DNA of 48,908 nt, from NCBI GenBank assembly GCA_016933025.1, contig JAFGBT010000016.1, positions 1 to 48,908 on the forward strand, written 5' to 3'. The stretch comes from Spirochaetota bacterium (GTDB taxonomy: Bacteria; Spirochaetota; UBA4802; UBA5550). Below, one piece after another: positions 16,293 through 25,075 of the stretch (position 1 is the first letter of the stretch; every line of letters starts with the position of its first letter). The translations under genes and the position numbers were made by a program. Under the pieces are notes generated by a model. The model saw nothing but the letters and a program-made list of their open reading frames with translations. It did no database searches and had not been told where the DNA came from.

Positions 16293-16894
16293 TTGTGACC
16301 GAGCTGAAATTGCTCCGCTGGGCGGACCTCTTTCTCAACGCCCTCATTGACCCGCGGGCGCTCTACCGCCAGATAGCCCGGAGGGAGCCGAAGGCCTTCG
16401 CCCTCAGCTTCGTCGTGCCCGCCGCCGTCGCGGCCTTCAACATCCTGACGCTCTCGCTGCTCGGGAAAGAGACCGGGTTTTTCTATTACAAGATCACCTA
16501 CGGGTGGATCCTCGTGTTTCTCTACGAGGCGCTGATAGCACTGCTCTCGGCCGCGCTCATGGACATGGCGGCGCAGTTCTTCGGGTACCGGGGGAACATC
16601 CGTGATTTTATTACCCTGGTCAATTTCTCCCTGTTCCCGAAAATTTTCATCCTGCCGCTGGTATATATATTCAGGATCTTCAATTTCGCGCCGCTCTTCT
16701 TTTACACATTCTTCTCAATGGCGCTCCTGGTCTGGTCCGCGCTCATCGCCATCCAGGCGATATCCGAGATGCAGCCGGCCGGCCTGGGGCGGGCGACGCT
16801 GATCTACCTCTTTCCCCTTCTGCTTGTGGGGACGGTGCTGTTTTTCATGTTCATACTTCTCGTTATCTGCGGGGTCGGCTACCTGGCCGGGTGA
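16289..16894 (+). CDS. Yip1-family membrane protein
   Basis: 201 aa with about five membrane helices after a short N-terminal amphipathic stretch (DLFLNALIDPRALYRQIARR), the layout of bacterial YIP1/DUF1282-type proteins. Role unknown; in eukaryotes Yip1 acts in membrane traffic. It overlaps sppA by 4 nt and ends 2 nt from the convergent znuB stop, leaving no room for a terminator on either strand. Confidence 0.8.
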   Translation: MIVTELKLLRWADLFLNALIDPRALYRQIARREPKAFALSFVVPAAVAAFNILTLSLLGKETGFFYYKITYGWILVFLYEALIALLSAALMDMAAQFFGYRGNIRDFITLVNFSLFPKIFILPLVYIFRIFNFAPLFFYTFFSMALLVWSALIAIQAISEMQPAGLGRATLIYLFPLLLVGTVLFFMFILLVICGVGYLAG

Positions 16895-16896
16895 AG

Positions 16897-17709
16897 CTAT
16901 CGGTCGGGCGAGATTTTTTTGGCCACCGTCAGGGAGATGAAATAGAGGAGTGTGCCCGCCGTCACCATGGTGGCGCCCGCCGGCATATCCAGGATGTAGG
17001 ACAGGAACAGCCCCCCGACCATGACGGTCGTCGCGAACAGGACCCCCGATAGAATGACCTTCCGGTAGTCCCTCGAGATCAGGAGCCCGAAGCTCGCCGG
17101 GAGCACGACGAGCGCAGAGACCAGGATGATGCCGACGATCTTGATGCTGATGACAATGATCCCGGCCAGGAATACCAGGAGCGCGGTGTCCAGCGCTCCG
17201 GTCCTGACGCCGCTTACCGCTGCGACCTCCTCGTCCATGGTCATGAAGAGTATCCTCCGCATGAAGATGACGATGAACGGCGTGAAGGCCAGGAGCGCCG
17301 CCAGTGCGATGTGCGTATCGGCCGCGGTTACCCCCAGGATGTTCCCGAAGAGGTAGCTCATCAGGTCGAAGGAATAGCCCTTCTTGAGCGAGAGGAAGAT
17401 CGCGCCCAGGGCCATGGAGAACGAGAAGAAGATGCCGATGCCGATGTCGAACGATATCTTCCCGTGGCGGACCAGCTTTCCGATCAGGATGGCCGAGGCC
17501 ACGCAGAAGGCGAGGGAGGTGAGAAAGGGGTCTATTCCCAGAAGTACGCCGAGGGCGACCCCGCCGAAGGCGGTGTGCGCGATGCCGGCCCCCAGGAACG
17601 ACATTTTACGCATCACGACGAAAAACGAGAGGATACCGAAGAGGGCTCCGAGCAGAATGCTCATGACAAGGGCGTTCCGGAAAAACTCGAGCTGGAAGAG
17701 TTCCGTCAT
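16897..17709 (-). CDS. znuB: zinc/manganese ABC transporter permease
   Basis: The 270-aa, eight-helix protein of the ZnuB/TroC/MntB family begins with the FFRNALVMSILLGALFGILS segment and contains GIAHTAFGGVALG and the conserved VVLPASFGLLISR region that contacts the ATPase. It forms the inner-membrane channel for Zn2+ (or Mn2+) uptake. Its ATG overlaps the znuC stop by 4 nt. The order A-C-B on the minus strand is a standard operon. Confidence 0.9.
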   Translation of the reverse strand: MTELFQLEFFRNALVMSILLGALFGILSFFVVMRKMSFLGAGIAHTAFGGVALGVLLGIDPFLTSLAFCVASAILIGKLVRHGKISFDIGIGIFFSFSMALGAIFLSLKKGYSFDLMSYLFGNILGVTAADTHIALAALLAFTPFIVIFMRRILFMTMDEEVAAVSGVRTGALDTALLVFLAGIIVISIKIVGIILVSALVVLPASFGLLISRDYRKVILSGVLFATTVMVGGLFLSYILDMPAGATMVTAGTLLYFISLTVAKKISPDR

Positions 17710-18476
17710 TCATCCTCCCGGCATGTGTCGCAGTTTTTATCGTGGCTGACGTAGAGGACGTTTTTGCCGAACACGCCGGCAAGCGCCCTGTTGGAGAGGC
17801 AGTCTGCCGGCTTCCCGTGAAAATGGAGTTTGGTCTTGAGGCACGCCAGCCGGTCGACGATGTTCGAGATGGCGCCGATGTCGTGGGAAACCATGACGAT
17901 CGTGAGGCCCATGGAATTGCGGAGCCGCAGGAGCATCTGGTAGAAGTTGTCCTGGGCGATGGCGTCCAGCCCCGTGGAGGGCTCGTCCAGAAGGAGTATC
18001 TTCGGCCGCACCGCTATGGCGCGGGCGATCAGAACCCGCTGTTTCTGCCCCTCGGACAGGCTCCCGAAATGGCGTCCGCGATGGGCCGACATCTCCACCG
18101 CCTCCAGCGCCCGGTCGATCTCCTCCCGGTCCCGGCGGTCCAGGCGTTCGAATATCCGCTTGCCCGCATGGAGCGCCATAGCGACCACGTCGAAAGCGCT
18201 GACGGGCATAGCCCGGTCGTCGCTGGTTTTCTGGGGAAGGTAGCCGATCGAACCGGGCGGCGCCTTTCGGGGAGGCCCGCCCAGCAGCGTCACGCTTCCC
18301 CTGAATGGCTCCTTGAAGCCCATAATGGTGCGGAGGAGCGTGCTCTTGCCGCTGCCGTTGGGTCCCACGATGGACATGATTTCACGCGCGCGGACCGCGA
18401 GACTGACGTCCTCGAGTATGATCGAGCCGTTGTACCGGACCCAGACGTTTTGTAATGATATCACCCTGTTTTCCAT
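17706..18476 (-). CDS. znuC: zinc/manganese ABC transporter ATP-binding protein
   Basis: 256-aa ATPase with Walker A GPNGSGKST (38-46), Q-loop GYLPQK (78-83), signature LSEGQKQR (140-147), Walker B KILLLDEP (159-166) and the switch His in VSHDIG. The C-terminus CDTCREDE carries a Cys-x2-Cys pair that could bind metal, a feature not general in the family. It lies 12 nt after znuA and overlaps znuB. Confidence 0.93.
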   Translation of the reverse strand: MENRVISLQNVWVRYNGSIILEDVSLAVRAREIMSIVGPNGSGKSTLLRTIMGFKEPFRGSVTLLGGPPRKAPPGSIGYLPQKTSDDRAMPVSAFDVVAMALHAGKRIFERLDRRDREEIDRALEAVEMSAHRGRHFGSLSEGQKQRVLIARAIAVRPKILLLDEPSTGLDAIAQDNFYQMLLRLRNSMGLTIVMVSHDIGAISNIVDRLACLKTKLHFHGKPADCLSNRALAGVFGKNVLYVSHDKNCDTCREDE

Positions 18477-18488
18477 GCGCCGTGCCCG

Positions 18489-19355
18489 TTACCTGAGCGC
18501 GCCGGCAAGCGCCTTCGCGTTATAGAGCATGAGCTTGAGGTAATCCGAGCGGCCGCCGTCGGCGGGGTTGCCTATGCCGTCGAGCATCACGACGTTCCCA
18601 TTGATTTCGCGCGCCAGGGCTCGCGCCTGTTCGCCCTCGGACCCGAGACCGACCGCGATGGCCGTCACGCCTTCCCGTCTCGCCTGTTCCACCATTTCCT
18701 TGATGGAGCGTACGGACGCCTTGTCGCTGCCCTCCCGCTGAACGGTGCCCGCTATTGTGAGGCTGTAATCGGCGGCGAAGTAATTCCACGATTCGTGCCA
18801 CTGGATAAACGATTTGTTTTTCTTGCCCGCGAACAGGGCGCGTATTTCGCCGTCGAGACGCTTCAGCCTGGCGGCATAGGCCGAGAAGTTGCGCCGGTAG
18901 TGCTCCCCGTTGGCCGGGTCGCGCTCCTCCATGTACTGCGCAACGCGCCCCGCTATTGTTTTCGCTTGCCTGACGCTGAGCCAGATATGGGGGTTCTGGT
19001 CGGGAGCACCGTCCTTCGCGCCGGCGAGCAGGTATCGACGGGACGCGGCCGGCGACAGGTAGCGCTCGATCCACCCGTCGAAATTTTTTGTCACGCCTAT
19101 GAAGAGTGAGGCCTTTCGGAGGTTCCGGGCCACCGACGGCCTGGGCTCGAAGGTATGGGGATCGGCGCCGGCGGGCACGGCGTAAAAAACCGCAGCCTTT
19201 TCGCCGCAGATGTTGCGTGCGATATCGTACATCGGAAAAATCGAAACGGCCACGGTGACCGGCCGATCCGGGTTCTCCGGCTTCTTGCCGCAGGCGGGAA
19301 GGACGCAGGCGATTGCGATGGCAAGGAGTATGATGAAGGTGCGTATTGTTGTCAT
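18489..19355 (-). CDS. znuA: zinc/manganese-binding lipoprotein of the ABC importer
   Basis: A cluster A-I (TroA/ZnuA) solute-binding protein of 288 aa. Residues 1-21 are a lipoprotein signal (VLPAC). Likely metal ligands are His in DPHTFEP, NPHIWLS and WHESWNYF; the acidic/His-rich loop of true ZnuA is missing, so Mn2+ is as likely as Zn2+. The start is uncertain: ATG 19355 fits the signal peptide but lacks a ribosome site; the frame is open to ATG 19445. I see no Zur-type palindrome upstream. Confidence 0.88.
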   Translation of the reverse strand: MTTIRTFIILLAIAIACVLPACGKKPENPDRPVTVAVSIFPMYDIARNICGEKAAVFYAVPAGADPHTFEPRPSVARNLRKASLFIGVTKNFDGWIERYLSPAASRRYLLAGAKDGAPDQNPHIWLSVRQAKTIAGRVAQYMEERDPANGEHYRRNFSAYAARLKRLDGEIRALFAGKKNKSFIQWHESWNYFAADYSLTIAGTVQREGSDKASVRSIKEMVEQARREGVTAIAVGLGSEGEQARALAREINGNVVMLDGIGNPADGGRSDYLKLMLYNAKALAGALR

Positions 19356-19506
19356 GGTTACATCAGAAAATTCACCCTTCGACTTCACTCGGGGCGATAT
19401 ACTTTTCGAATTCGCGGGATCGTAGACGGATTTTAATTTCATCATGATTTAACCACATCCCTGTGAATTATCTTCTACAAACCACTCTTAAAACGTCCAC
19501 GGCAAG

Positions 19507-19588
19507 GCGCCCCCCATCCCCCCACAGGGGGGCTTTACCAGAATGAAATCTTCACCCTGAGCGCCCCCTCCGGGGGGTGGGGGGCTTG
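19507..19588. repeat. pair of GC-rich palindromic repeats
   Basis: 19507-19535 and 19561-19588 are two copies of the CCCCCATCCCCC...GGGGGGC-type element also found near 1.76, 27.9 and 28.07 kb. They occupy the first part of the 19356-19815 gap upstream of znuA. The rest of the gap (19590-19815) holds no feature I can support. Confidence 0.7.
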
Positions 19589-19815
19589 AAATCAGGGAGA
19601 CAAGGCACGATCGCCTTTGTGTGGCATCACCACGCACTGAATTTATGTATGGTAAGCTACCGGAAGCCCTTTCCCCTGTCAAGACATTGATGCAGCAGGC
19701 CGCACCTCCATGGGGTCCGGCCCGGACAGCGGGGCGGGTTGCGGCCGGAACCCGAAATATAAGGCGCGGCCAGTCGACCGCGCTAGTTCCAGTTGGCGGG
19801 TGTATGTGGCAAGGC

Positions 19816-20118
19816 CTATTCCTGGGGCTTTTTGAACTTGGAGAGGGCCTTGTCGAATGCCGATGAAAGGTCGTTGATGGCCTGCTCGGCGCCCCTCCTG
19901 ATCTCATCCCATCCCTCTCCGCCGACCTTCCTGAGCTCCTTGAGCTTTGCCTCCGCATCCTTTTTTCTGACCTTGAGGTCCGCGGCAGTCTTCTTGTAGT
20001 CCTCTTTCATGACCGAGGCGGCCTCACTGCTCTGTTTTTTTAATTCGGCAAGCTTGTTGTCGATCTCGACGATTTTGTCCGCCAGCTGCTGAAGGTAGGT
20101 TTTTTTCTCGTTATCCAT
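19816..20118 (-). CDS. coiled-coil protein, sll1863-like
   Basis: 100 residues, almost entirely charged and helical, with heptad-like spacing throughout (LADKIVEIDNKLAELKK; then DAEAKLKELRKVGGEGWDEI). The break GGEGWDEIRRGAEQAINDL followed by an amphipathic end matches small coiled-coil proteins annotated as sll1863-family stress proteins. No signal peptide. ATG 20118 has AAGGAG 6 nt upstream. It is transcribed alone, opposite the following secreted-protein gene. Confidence 0.75.
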   Translation of the reverse strand: MDNEKKTYLQQLADKIVEIDNKLAELKKQSSEAASVMKEDYKKTAADLKVRKKDAEAKLKELRKVGGEGWDEIRRGAEQAINDLSSAFDKALSKFKKPQE

Positions 20119-20369
20119 AGTGGGCTCCTTGAATGTGTTTTGACTGCGAACTATCATTGACCCGATGCCGCTTTCGGCACTGATTCGAGAATGATATTAT
20201 AGGACCTTCCCCTGATTTTTTTTCAACTAAAATTCGCCTCGGCAATGGATTTTTGGGGAAGTTGACGCGGCCTCCGGGTAAAGAACGTAAAATGCGCGGT
20301 TTGGATTATATTTCTCGCGCCGCACCTTCTCGCGTAAGCGCGTATTTTTTTCCACCTATGAGAAAATAT

Positions 20370-20399
20370 TTGACATAACCCGAATTTCCGGGGTCTAAT
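20370..20399 (+). promoter_or_regulatory. sigma-70-type promoter
   Basis: TTGACA (20370-20375), 18 nt, TCTAAT (20394-20399), about 65 nt before the start of the small secreted protein. The remaining part of the 310-base divergent gap is AT-rich and has no gene. Confidence 0.6.
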
Positions 20400-20470
20400 A
20401 TAAAAACAGGTGGTCGGATATTCGTGAGAACCGATGCGGGATATCCAATCACGGCTGCGAGGAGATAGTG

Positions 20471-20836
20471 ATGATTGTATTGAAAAAAACCTCCGTTATC
20501 GTTCTGGCGCTGCTGCTGGGGACCGCGATATCCTTCCCCGCGCAGGCCGGCCCACGGCAGAATTTCGATGCGGCGCTGGTCTACCTCCGGAAGGCGCGCA
20601 TGACATCCGCCGTGCAGGCGAAGTCGGCCAACCTCACGAAGGCGAAAGAACAGCTCATCCTCGCGAAATATGACAGGGGCGGGTACCGTGCCTCGGCTAT
20701 GGCGCTCACCACGCAGGCAATAGCGAAAATCGGCGAGTTCAGGCTTGACCGGGCGGACGAGCTGATTGATCTAGCCGTCATGAAGGTCAAGAGCGCCATT
20801 CAGGCAATGAGACAGGAGGCCGCCGCGAAGAAGTAA
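20471..20836 (+). CDS. small secreted helical protein
   Basis: A 121-aa protein with a cleavable signal peptide (cleavage near AQA-GP, about residue 26). The mature part is Ala/Lys-rich and helical (LVYLRKARMTSAVQAKSANL), reading like two tetratricopeptide-style helical pairs. GTG 20468 and ATG 20471 are adjacent; the ATG has GAGGAG 6 nt upstream. It precedes the TPR gene by 19 nt on the same strand and is probably co-transcribed. Function unknown. Confidence 0.75.
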   Translation: MIVLKKTSVIVLALLLGTAISFPAQAGPRQNFDAALVYLRKARMTSAVQAKSANLTKAKEQLILAKYDRGGYRASAMALTTQAIAKIGEFRLDRADELIDLAVMKVKSAIQAMRQEAAAKK

Positions 20837-20855
20837 GCAGGGTCAGGGGTGGATT

Positions 20856-21575
20856 ATGAAAAAGGTGCTGATATCGATTCTCGTGTGCGTCGCGATAATA
20901 GGAGTCGCCGCGGTCGGAACGAAATTCTTCGGCTGGAAATGCAGCCCCCTTCGCGAGTACCGGGTCAACACGGACAGGCAGATACGCGAGACGCGGGACA
21001 GGATCGCGGAGATCGAGAAGGAAAACTCCCGCGACATGAAAAACATTGAGCGCCTGAGGGACCAGTACAGCCGTCTCGGCACGATCTATCTCCAGAAAAG
21101 TCTCTGGGATATGGCCATCGAGAGCTTCGAGCGGAGCGTCAAATACGGCGCGACGCCGGGCGTGCTCTATTCTCTCGGCATAGCACACGCGAACCGGGGC
21201 GTCGAGCGGGACAGCATGGATGACATCGACAGGGCCGAATCCTACTATAAAAAGGCGCTCGCCATGAAGGATGACCTCAATGACGCGCGCAACGCCCTTG
21301 CGATTCTTCTCTTCTACCACAAGGACGAGAAAGACCGGGCGCTTGCCATGGCCGAGGAGGTCGTGGCGCGCGATAAAAATTTCTATATTGCCCGCTTTAC
21401 GCTCGGGAGGTTCTATTACGAGATGAACAGGCCCGCGCGGGCGCTTTCGGTCTACGAGGAACTCTACGCGGATCTCGAACGCCTCCCTCCGTCGGATATA
21501 ATAAACGACTACAAGAACCAGTGCCGCGAGAACATTCAGAGAATCATGTCGGAGATGCGCAGGAGCAAGGGCTGA
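20856..21575 (+). CDS. membrane-anchored TPR protein
   Basis: 239 aa: an N-terminal membrane anchor (4-22), a coiled-coil stretch (about 40-70), then tetratricopeptide repeats with the usual small/aromatic pattern (YLQKSLWDMAIESFERSVKY; AESYYKKALAMKDDLNDARN; ALSVYEELYADLERLP). Such proteins are periplasmic adaptors. It is convergent with motB, with a 9-nt gap, and likely shares a transcript with the small secreted protein before it. Confidence 0.85.
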   Translation: MKKVLISILVCVAIIGVAAVGTKFFGWKCSPLREYRVNTDRQIRETRDRIAEIEKENSRDMKNIERLRDQYSRLGTIYLQKSLWDMAIESFERSVKYGATPGVLYSLGIAHANRGVERDSMDDIDRAESYYKKALAMKDDLNDARNALAILLFYHKDEKDRALAMAEEVVARDKNFYIARFTLGRFYYEMNRPARALSVYEELYADLERLPPSDIINDYKNQCRENIQRIMSEMRRSKG

Positions 21576-21584
21576 GGGGAATGG

Positions 21585-22373
21585 CTATCGCCATTCTTCG
21601 TCGGGCAGCGGGCGCGGTATCCGCTTGTCCGCGGAAGGCTGTATAAAGCGCTCCTTGAGGATGACAATGTCGACCCGCCGGTTGTACGCCCTGCCCTGGG
21701 GCGTGTCGTTGTCGTCAATCGGGCGATACTCGCCGAACGCCACGGCCGAAAGCTGCTTCGGGCTCACCTCGGCCTCGTCAGTCAGGTAATGCAGGACATT
21801 GATCGCCCGGGCCGACGAGAGCTCCCAGTTGGTCCGGTAGGCCTCGCGCGCCCTCGCCGGGGTGATCGGCGTGTTGTCCGTATGCCCCTCGATGCGCACG
21901 AAGTTGTCGACGTTCCTGATGATCTTGCCGAGCTTCCCGATGATCGGGCGCACCTCGCCCCTGAGGCGGGCCGAGCCCGGGTCGAAGAAGACGTCCCCGC
22001 TCAGGGTGATCACCAAGCCCCGCTCGTCCTCGCGGACCCTGACGTACTTCGACTCGATCTCTGGCTTGAAGGCCTCGACGGCCCTCTTCAAAATGCGCGA
22101 CATGTACTGCTGGCGCTCGGTGCTCGGGAGGGCCGCGATGTTGTGGCCCAGCTCCATCATGTTCCCCTTGGAGATCGATTTGCCGCCGGCCATGATGCCG
22201 ACGTTGCCCTTGAACGAGGAGAGGACGTAGAGGAACTCGTAGCCTTTTACTATGGTCTCTTCCCCCATCAGCACTATGAAGAAGCAGAGGAGGAGGTTGT
22301 TCATGTCGCCCATGGTGAGCATCCACCCGGGGGTTGCTCTGGGCTTTGATTTCGGGCGTTTTTTCACGGCCAT
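21585..22373 (-). CDS. motB: flagellar motor stator protein MotB
   Basis: 262 aa: a short basic N-terminus, one membrane helix with the ion-binding Asp23 (WMLTMGDMNNLLLCFF), a linker/plug and a C-terminal OmpA-like peptidoglycan-binding domain (about 120-240, with RIEGHTDNTPI and AFGEYRPIDDNDT). With MotA it forms the stator that converts ion flow to flagellar rotation. It starts 3 nt after motA. The sequence GDMNN in place of the common ADLMT is unusual but keeps the Asp. Confidence 0.95.
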   Translation of the reverse strand: MAVKKRPKSKPRATPGWMLTMGDMNNLLLCFFIVLMGEETIVKGYEFLYVLSSFKGNVGIMAGGKSISKGNMMELGHNIAALPSTERQQYMSRILKRAVEAFKPEIESKYVRVREDERGLVITLSGDVFFDPGSARLRGEVRPIIGKLGKIIRNVDNFVRIEGHTDNTPITPARAREAYRTNWELSSARAINVLHYLTDEAEVSPKQLSAVAFGEYRPIDDNDTPQGRAYNRRVDIVILKERFIQPSADKRIPRPLPDEEWR

Positions 22374-22376
22374 CGG

Positions 22377-23156
22377 TTAGTCCTTGACCTCTTCGGCGAG
22401 CTCCGCGCGGGCCGCCGGCGGCATAAAGGTTATCAGCTTGTCCTTGACGATGCGTGGGTTGTCGCCCGACTGTATCGCGAGGACGCCCATGACTATGATC
22501 GCGCGGTAGAGCACCTCATCGTTGGTCATGCAGTCCAGGCGCGAGGCGACCGGCTGGAATATAAGGTAACAGAGGACCGCGCCGTAGAAGGTGGTGATGA
22601 TGGCGACGGCGAGGTATGGGCCGACTGACGCGCGGTCGCTCAGGTTGACGAGCATCATGACGAGTCCCATCAGAGTTCCGATCATACCGAAGGCCGGCGC
22701 CCAGGTCGACCAGTCGTCGAATATCCGCTTGTTGTCGTCATGGCGGTTGACCATCTGCTCGACCTCGTTTTCCAGGATGTTGCGAACCAGCTCGGGGTCG
22801 GTGCCGTCGACGATGAGCTGCAGGCCCTTTTTCATGTAGGGATCGTCCAGCTCCTCCAGGTCGTCTTCAAGGGCGAGGAGACCCTCGCGACGGGCCTTCT
22901 CGGAGAACGACACAATGGTCACGATCAGCTCGCTCAGGTTGTAGCTCTGCGGGAATATCGCGACCCGCATAAAGGTAGGGAGCTTGACGAGCTTTTTCAG
23001 GGGATACCCCACCATCAACGCCGCGACGCTGCCGCCGACCGTGATCATCATCGACGGGAGGTCGATGAAGAACAGGAGGCTGCTCTTGGCGAAGAGAACG
23101 CCGAGGATCAGGGCCGTGAAACCCCAGACTATACCGATGATCATCCCTACTTGCAT
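22377..23156 (-). CDS. motA: flagellar motor stator protein MotA
   Basis: 259 aa with four membrane helices and a cytoplasmic loop between helices 2 and 3. Conserved features are IDLPSMMITVGGSVAAL near the N-terminus, the charged ARREGLLALEDDLEELDDP segment that contacts FliG, and WAPAFGMIGTLMGLV with the conserved Pro. motA-motB order without other flagellar genes is common in spirochaetes. A moderate ribosome site (AGGGG) precedes the ATG at 23156. Confidence 0.95.
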   Translation of the reverse strand: MQVGMIIGIVWGFTALILGVLFAKSSLLFFIDLPSMMITVGGSVAALMVGYPLKKLVKLPTFMRVAIFPQSYNLSELIVTIVSFSEKARREGLLALEDDLEELDDPYMKKGLQLIVDGTDPELVRNILENEVEQMVNRHDDNKRIFDDWSTWAPAFGMIGTLMGLVMMLVNLSDRASVGPYLAVAIITTFYGAVLCYLIFQPVASRLDCMTNDEVLYRAIIVMGVLAIQSGDNPRIVKDKLITFMPPAARAELAEEVKD

Positions 23157-23588
23157 TGATAGACCCCTGGTGCGAAAAGTTCTTTTATACCTTTATATTT
23201 CGGAATATTTCGCCAATATATCGAATAAAAATAATAATTTTATGCCGGGAAAAGACCCGTGAATACATCGATTTTAACGCCCTCAGGATACTAAATAAGT
23301 GTAAAATGTCAAGAAATAACGTGATATTGACCCACCCGGGCATGGGAATCCCGTTTTCTGCCGGTGGCATGGGTTTCCGGCCGGACTCACCGGCCTCATC
23401 GTTAAAGAAATATGAAGGGGCAGTTTCGAGGAGTGATCGGCGACCCGATTCTCCACTGTATCAGCAGGGGAGGGCTTCATCCGGAACAAACGGGCCGTTG
23501 GCAGGAACAGGGAGCTCGCGGACATAGGCGCGCTGACAGACCGAGCTGGAGCTGAACAGCGATGTCGTTCCCCGGCAGCAAAATGGGG
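23157..23588. other. gap with protein-like fragments only
   Basis: The first 130 bases are AT-rich and probably hold the motA promoter. From about 23400 there are short, mutually frameshifted open stretches on the plus strand (one begins MKGQFRGVIGDPILHC) that read like a decayed gene, but no continuous gene can be supported. Confidence 0.35.
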
Positions 23589-23633
23589 TTGACAGTAAAT
23601 AATTTGACGATACACTCAATTAATTATTATAAT
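23589..23633 (+). promoter_or_regulatory. overlapping sigma-70 promoters of the lipoprotein gene
   Basis: TTGACA (23589-23594) with 16 nt to TACACT (23611-23616), and TTGACG (23604-23609) with 18 nt to TATAAT (23628-23633). The second has better boxes but would start transcription only about 5 nt before the ATG at 23645, after the GGGAG ribosome site; the first leaves that site in the transcript. Confidence 0.55.
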
Positions 23634-23644
23634 GGGAGTCTGAC

Positions 23645-23989
23645 ATGAAAAATACTATTGTCTTGCTTGTTTCTGCATTGATGATGCTTTCACTTGTTTC
23701 ATGCAAAAAAAAGGTTGAAGGGAAAAAAGCGGATGCAACCGCTTCCGGGTTTTATTGCTGTAAGGAAAAAAAATGTGATTGCACGATAAAAGGTGACGCC
23801 CTTACCGTCCGGTGTACAAAAACAAAGCCCCATACTTTTATGTGGAATGAGAAGGTAAAAGGCTATACCGCCTCGACGGCCGAGTGGGTTATTAAATTGC
23901 TATATGTTAATAATAACTTTCTGGTGTATTTATGCAATGGATCTTTTTCTGAATGTGAGGAGACTGAAGTCTATACAAGGTGCAAATGA
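23645..23989 (+). CDS. small cysteine-rich lipoprotein
   Basis: 114 aa with lipobox LVSC (Cys20). The mature part has seven more cysteines, clustered as FYCCKEKKCDC and spread to the C-terminus (LCNGSFSECEE, TRCK). Codon use is AT-richer than neighbours, as is its promoter, so it may be a recent arrival. I do not recognise the family; disulfide-bonded surface or periplasmic protein is the best description. Confidence 0.8.
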   Translation: MKNTIVLLVSALMMLSLVSCKKKVEGKKADATASGFYCCKEKKCDCTIKGDALTVRCTKTKPHTFMWNEKVKGYTASTAEWVIKLLYVNNNFLVYLCNGSFSECEETEVYTRCK

Positions 23990-24203
23990 GGGGGAACGAA
24001 ATATTCATCAATAGTCATGCCAATTGGTGAGGGAATACTGTTTTTCACGCGATGAAATCTTGAAACATCCAGTTGAAATGAAGCACGGGAAATTTATTTC
24101 ATGCCGCGCTTTTATTTCACTCTCATGATCAGAAGAGACGCCGGTTGTCCGGTGCTCACTAAGAAGGCCATTTCTGAATTGAAATCACTCGATTTATGCG
24201 GGC

Positions 24204-24244
24204 TAAAAATGACACGGCCCAAACTGAAAAGTTTGGGCCGTGTC
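24204..24244 (-). terminator. tRNA-Asp terminator
   Basis: A perfect 15-bp stem (GACACGGCCCAAACT with its complement, 24211-24225 and 24230-24244) around a tetraloop. On the minus strand it is followed by ATTTTTA. It lies 8 nt beyond the 3' end of the tRNA. Confidence 0.9.
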
Positions 24245-24252
24245 GTGATTTG

Positions 24253-24327
24253 CGGGGCTGACGAGACTCGAACTCGCGACTCCCTGCGTGACAGGCAGGT
24301 ACTCTAACCAAACTGAGCTACAGCCCC
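24253..24327 (-). tRNA. tRNA-Asp: tRNA-Asp (anticodon GTC)
   Basis: Acceptor arms GGGGCTG and CAGCCCC pair fully, discriminator base G73 is as expected for Asp, the D arm reads TAGCTCAG, the anticodon stem CCTGC/GCAGG encloses loop CTGTCAC (GTC), and the T arm contains GTTCGAGTC. The 3' CCA is not encoded and must be added enzymatically. Confidence 0.95.
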
Positions 24328-24442
24328 TCTTTTTGCGAAATACATCAAACTACATGGCTGTTTTATGTCAATACAATTTTTTTGCAATTAATAACCTTAA
24401 CAATGAGAAAATTTTGTTTTCCCGTTTAATTGTAGTGTATAT

Positions 24443-24451
24443 TGGTATAAT
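24443..24451 (+). promoter_or_regulatory. extended -10 promoter upstream of def
   Basis: TGG-TATAAT (24443-24451) is an extended -10 element without a good -35 box. A strong Shine-Dalgarno-like AAAGGAGGAG follows at about 24459 but has no start codon at a usable distance; the def ATG is about 60 nt further on. Confidence 0.5.
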
Positions 24452-24526
24452 ATATTTGAAAGGAGGAGCTCTCTCTTTCCGGGAATTCCTATTGACAGGG
24501 AAGAGGGGCTTTTTGATAGTTAAATC

Positions 24527-25075
24527 ATGAAGAAAACAGTCACGAAAAAGCGCGAGAAGCCCGTAACTCATGAAATCATATATTACGGCCATGAGACCCT
24601 GAAAAAGGTGGCCGATGAGGTCATGAATATCGACGGTCCGGTCGTGGAGCTGATCGACTCCATGTTCAACGTGATGTACCGGTCGAAAGGGATCGGCCTG
24701 GCGGCTCCCCAGGTGAACGAGTCGCTCAGGATTATAACCGTGGACGCCTCGGACGACACGAAAAGCGTGATCGTGGAGCTGGTCAATCCGGTGATTAAAG
24801 AGTTTTCCGACGAGGATGGGCCGTACGACGAGGGATGCCTTTCCCTGCCGGGACTCACCGGCGAGGTCTTCAGGCCGTTGAGGCTGATGGTCGCCGGCTA
24901 CAATCGGGACGGCAGCGAGGTCGAGTTCGAGGCGGACGGCCTGCTGGCGCGGGTCATCCAGCACGAGGTCGACCACCTGAATGGCATCCTCTTCATCGAC
25001 CGCCTCGAGGACTACATGCGCAACGAGATGAGGCCGGAGCTTAAAAAAATCAAGAAGCTTAACAAGCGGTCATGA
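24527..25075 (+). CDS. def: peptide deformylase
   Basis: Removes the N-formyl group from new proteins. All three family motifs are present: GIGLAAPQV (55-63), EGCLSLPG (102-109, metal ligand Cys104) and QHEVDHLNG (145-153, ligands His146 and His150, catalytic Glu147). At 182 aa it is normal size. Its stop overlaps the fmt start (ATGA), the classical def-fmt pair. The ATG at 24527 has no Shine-Dalgarno close by, which is odd for an essential gene. Confidence 0.96.
   Translation: MKKTVTKKREKPVTHEIIYYGHETLKKVADEVMNIDGPVVELIDSMFNVMYRSKGIGLAAPQVNESLRIITVDASDDTKSVIVELVNPVIKEFSDEDGPYDEGCLSLPGLTGEVFRPLRLMVAGYNRDGSEVEFEADGLLARVIQHEVDHLNGILFIDRLEDYMRNEMRPELKKIKKLNKRS

Noticed and set aside
16604..16604. 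Terminator expected between the Yip1 and znuB genes
   Set aside because: The two stops are 2 nt apart (16894/16897) and no hairpin with a T-run was found around them.
23283..23615. 110-codon minus-strand frame in the gap after motA
   Set aside because: No ribosome site or coherent composition; fragments on the plus strand look more gene-like but are frameshifted.
24101..24307. 68-codon plus-strand frame across the tRNA
   Set aside because: Runs through the terminator hairpin and tRNA-Asp; chance frame.
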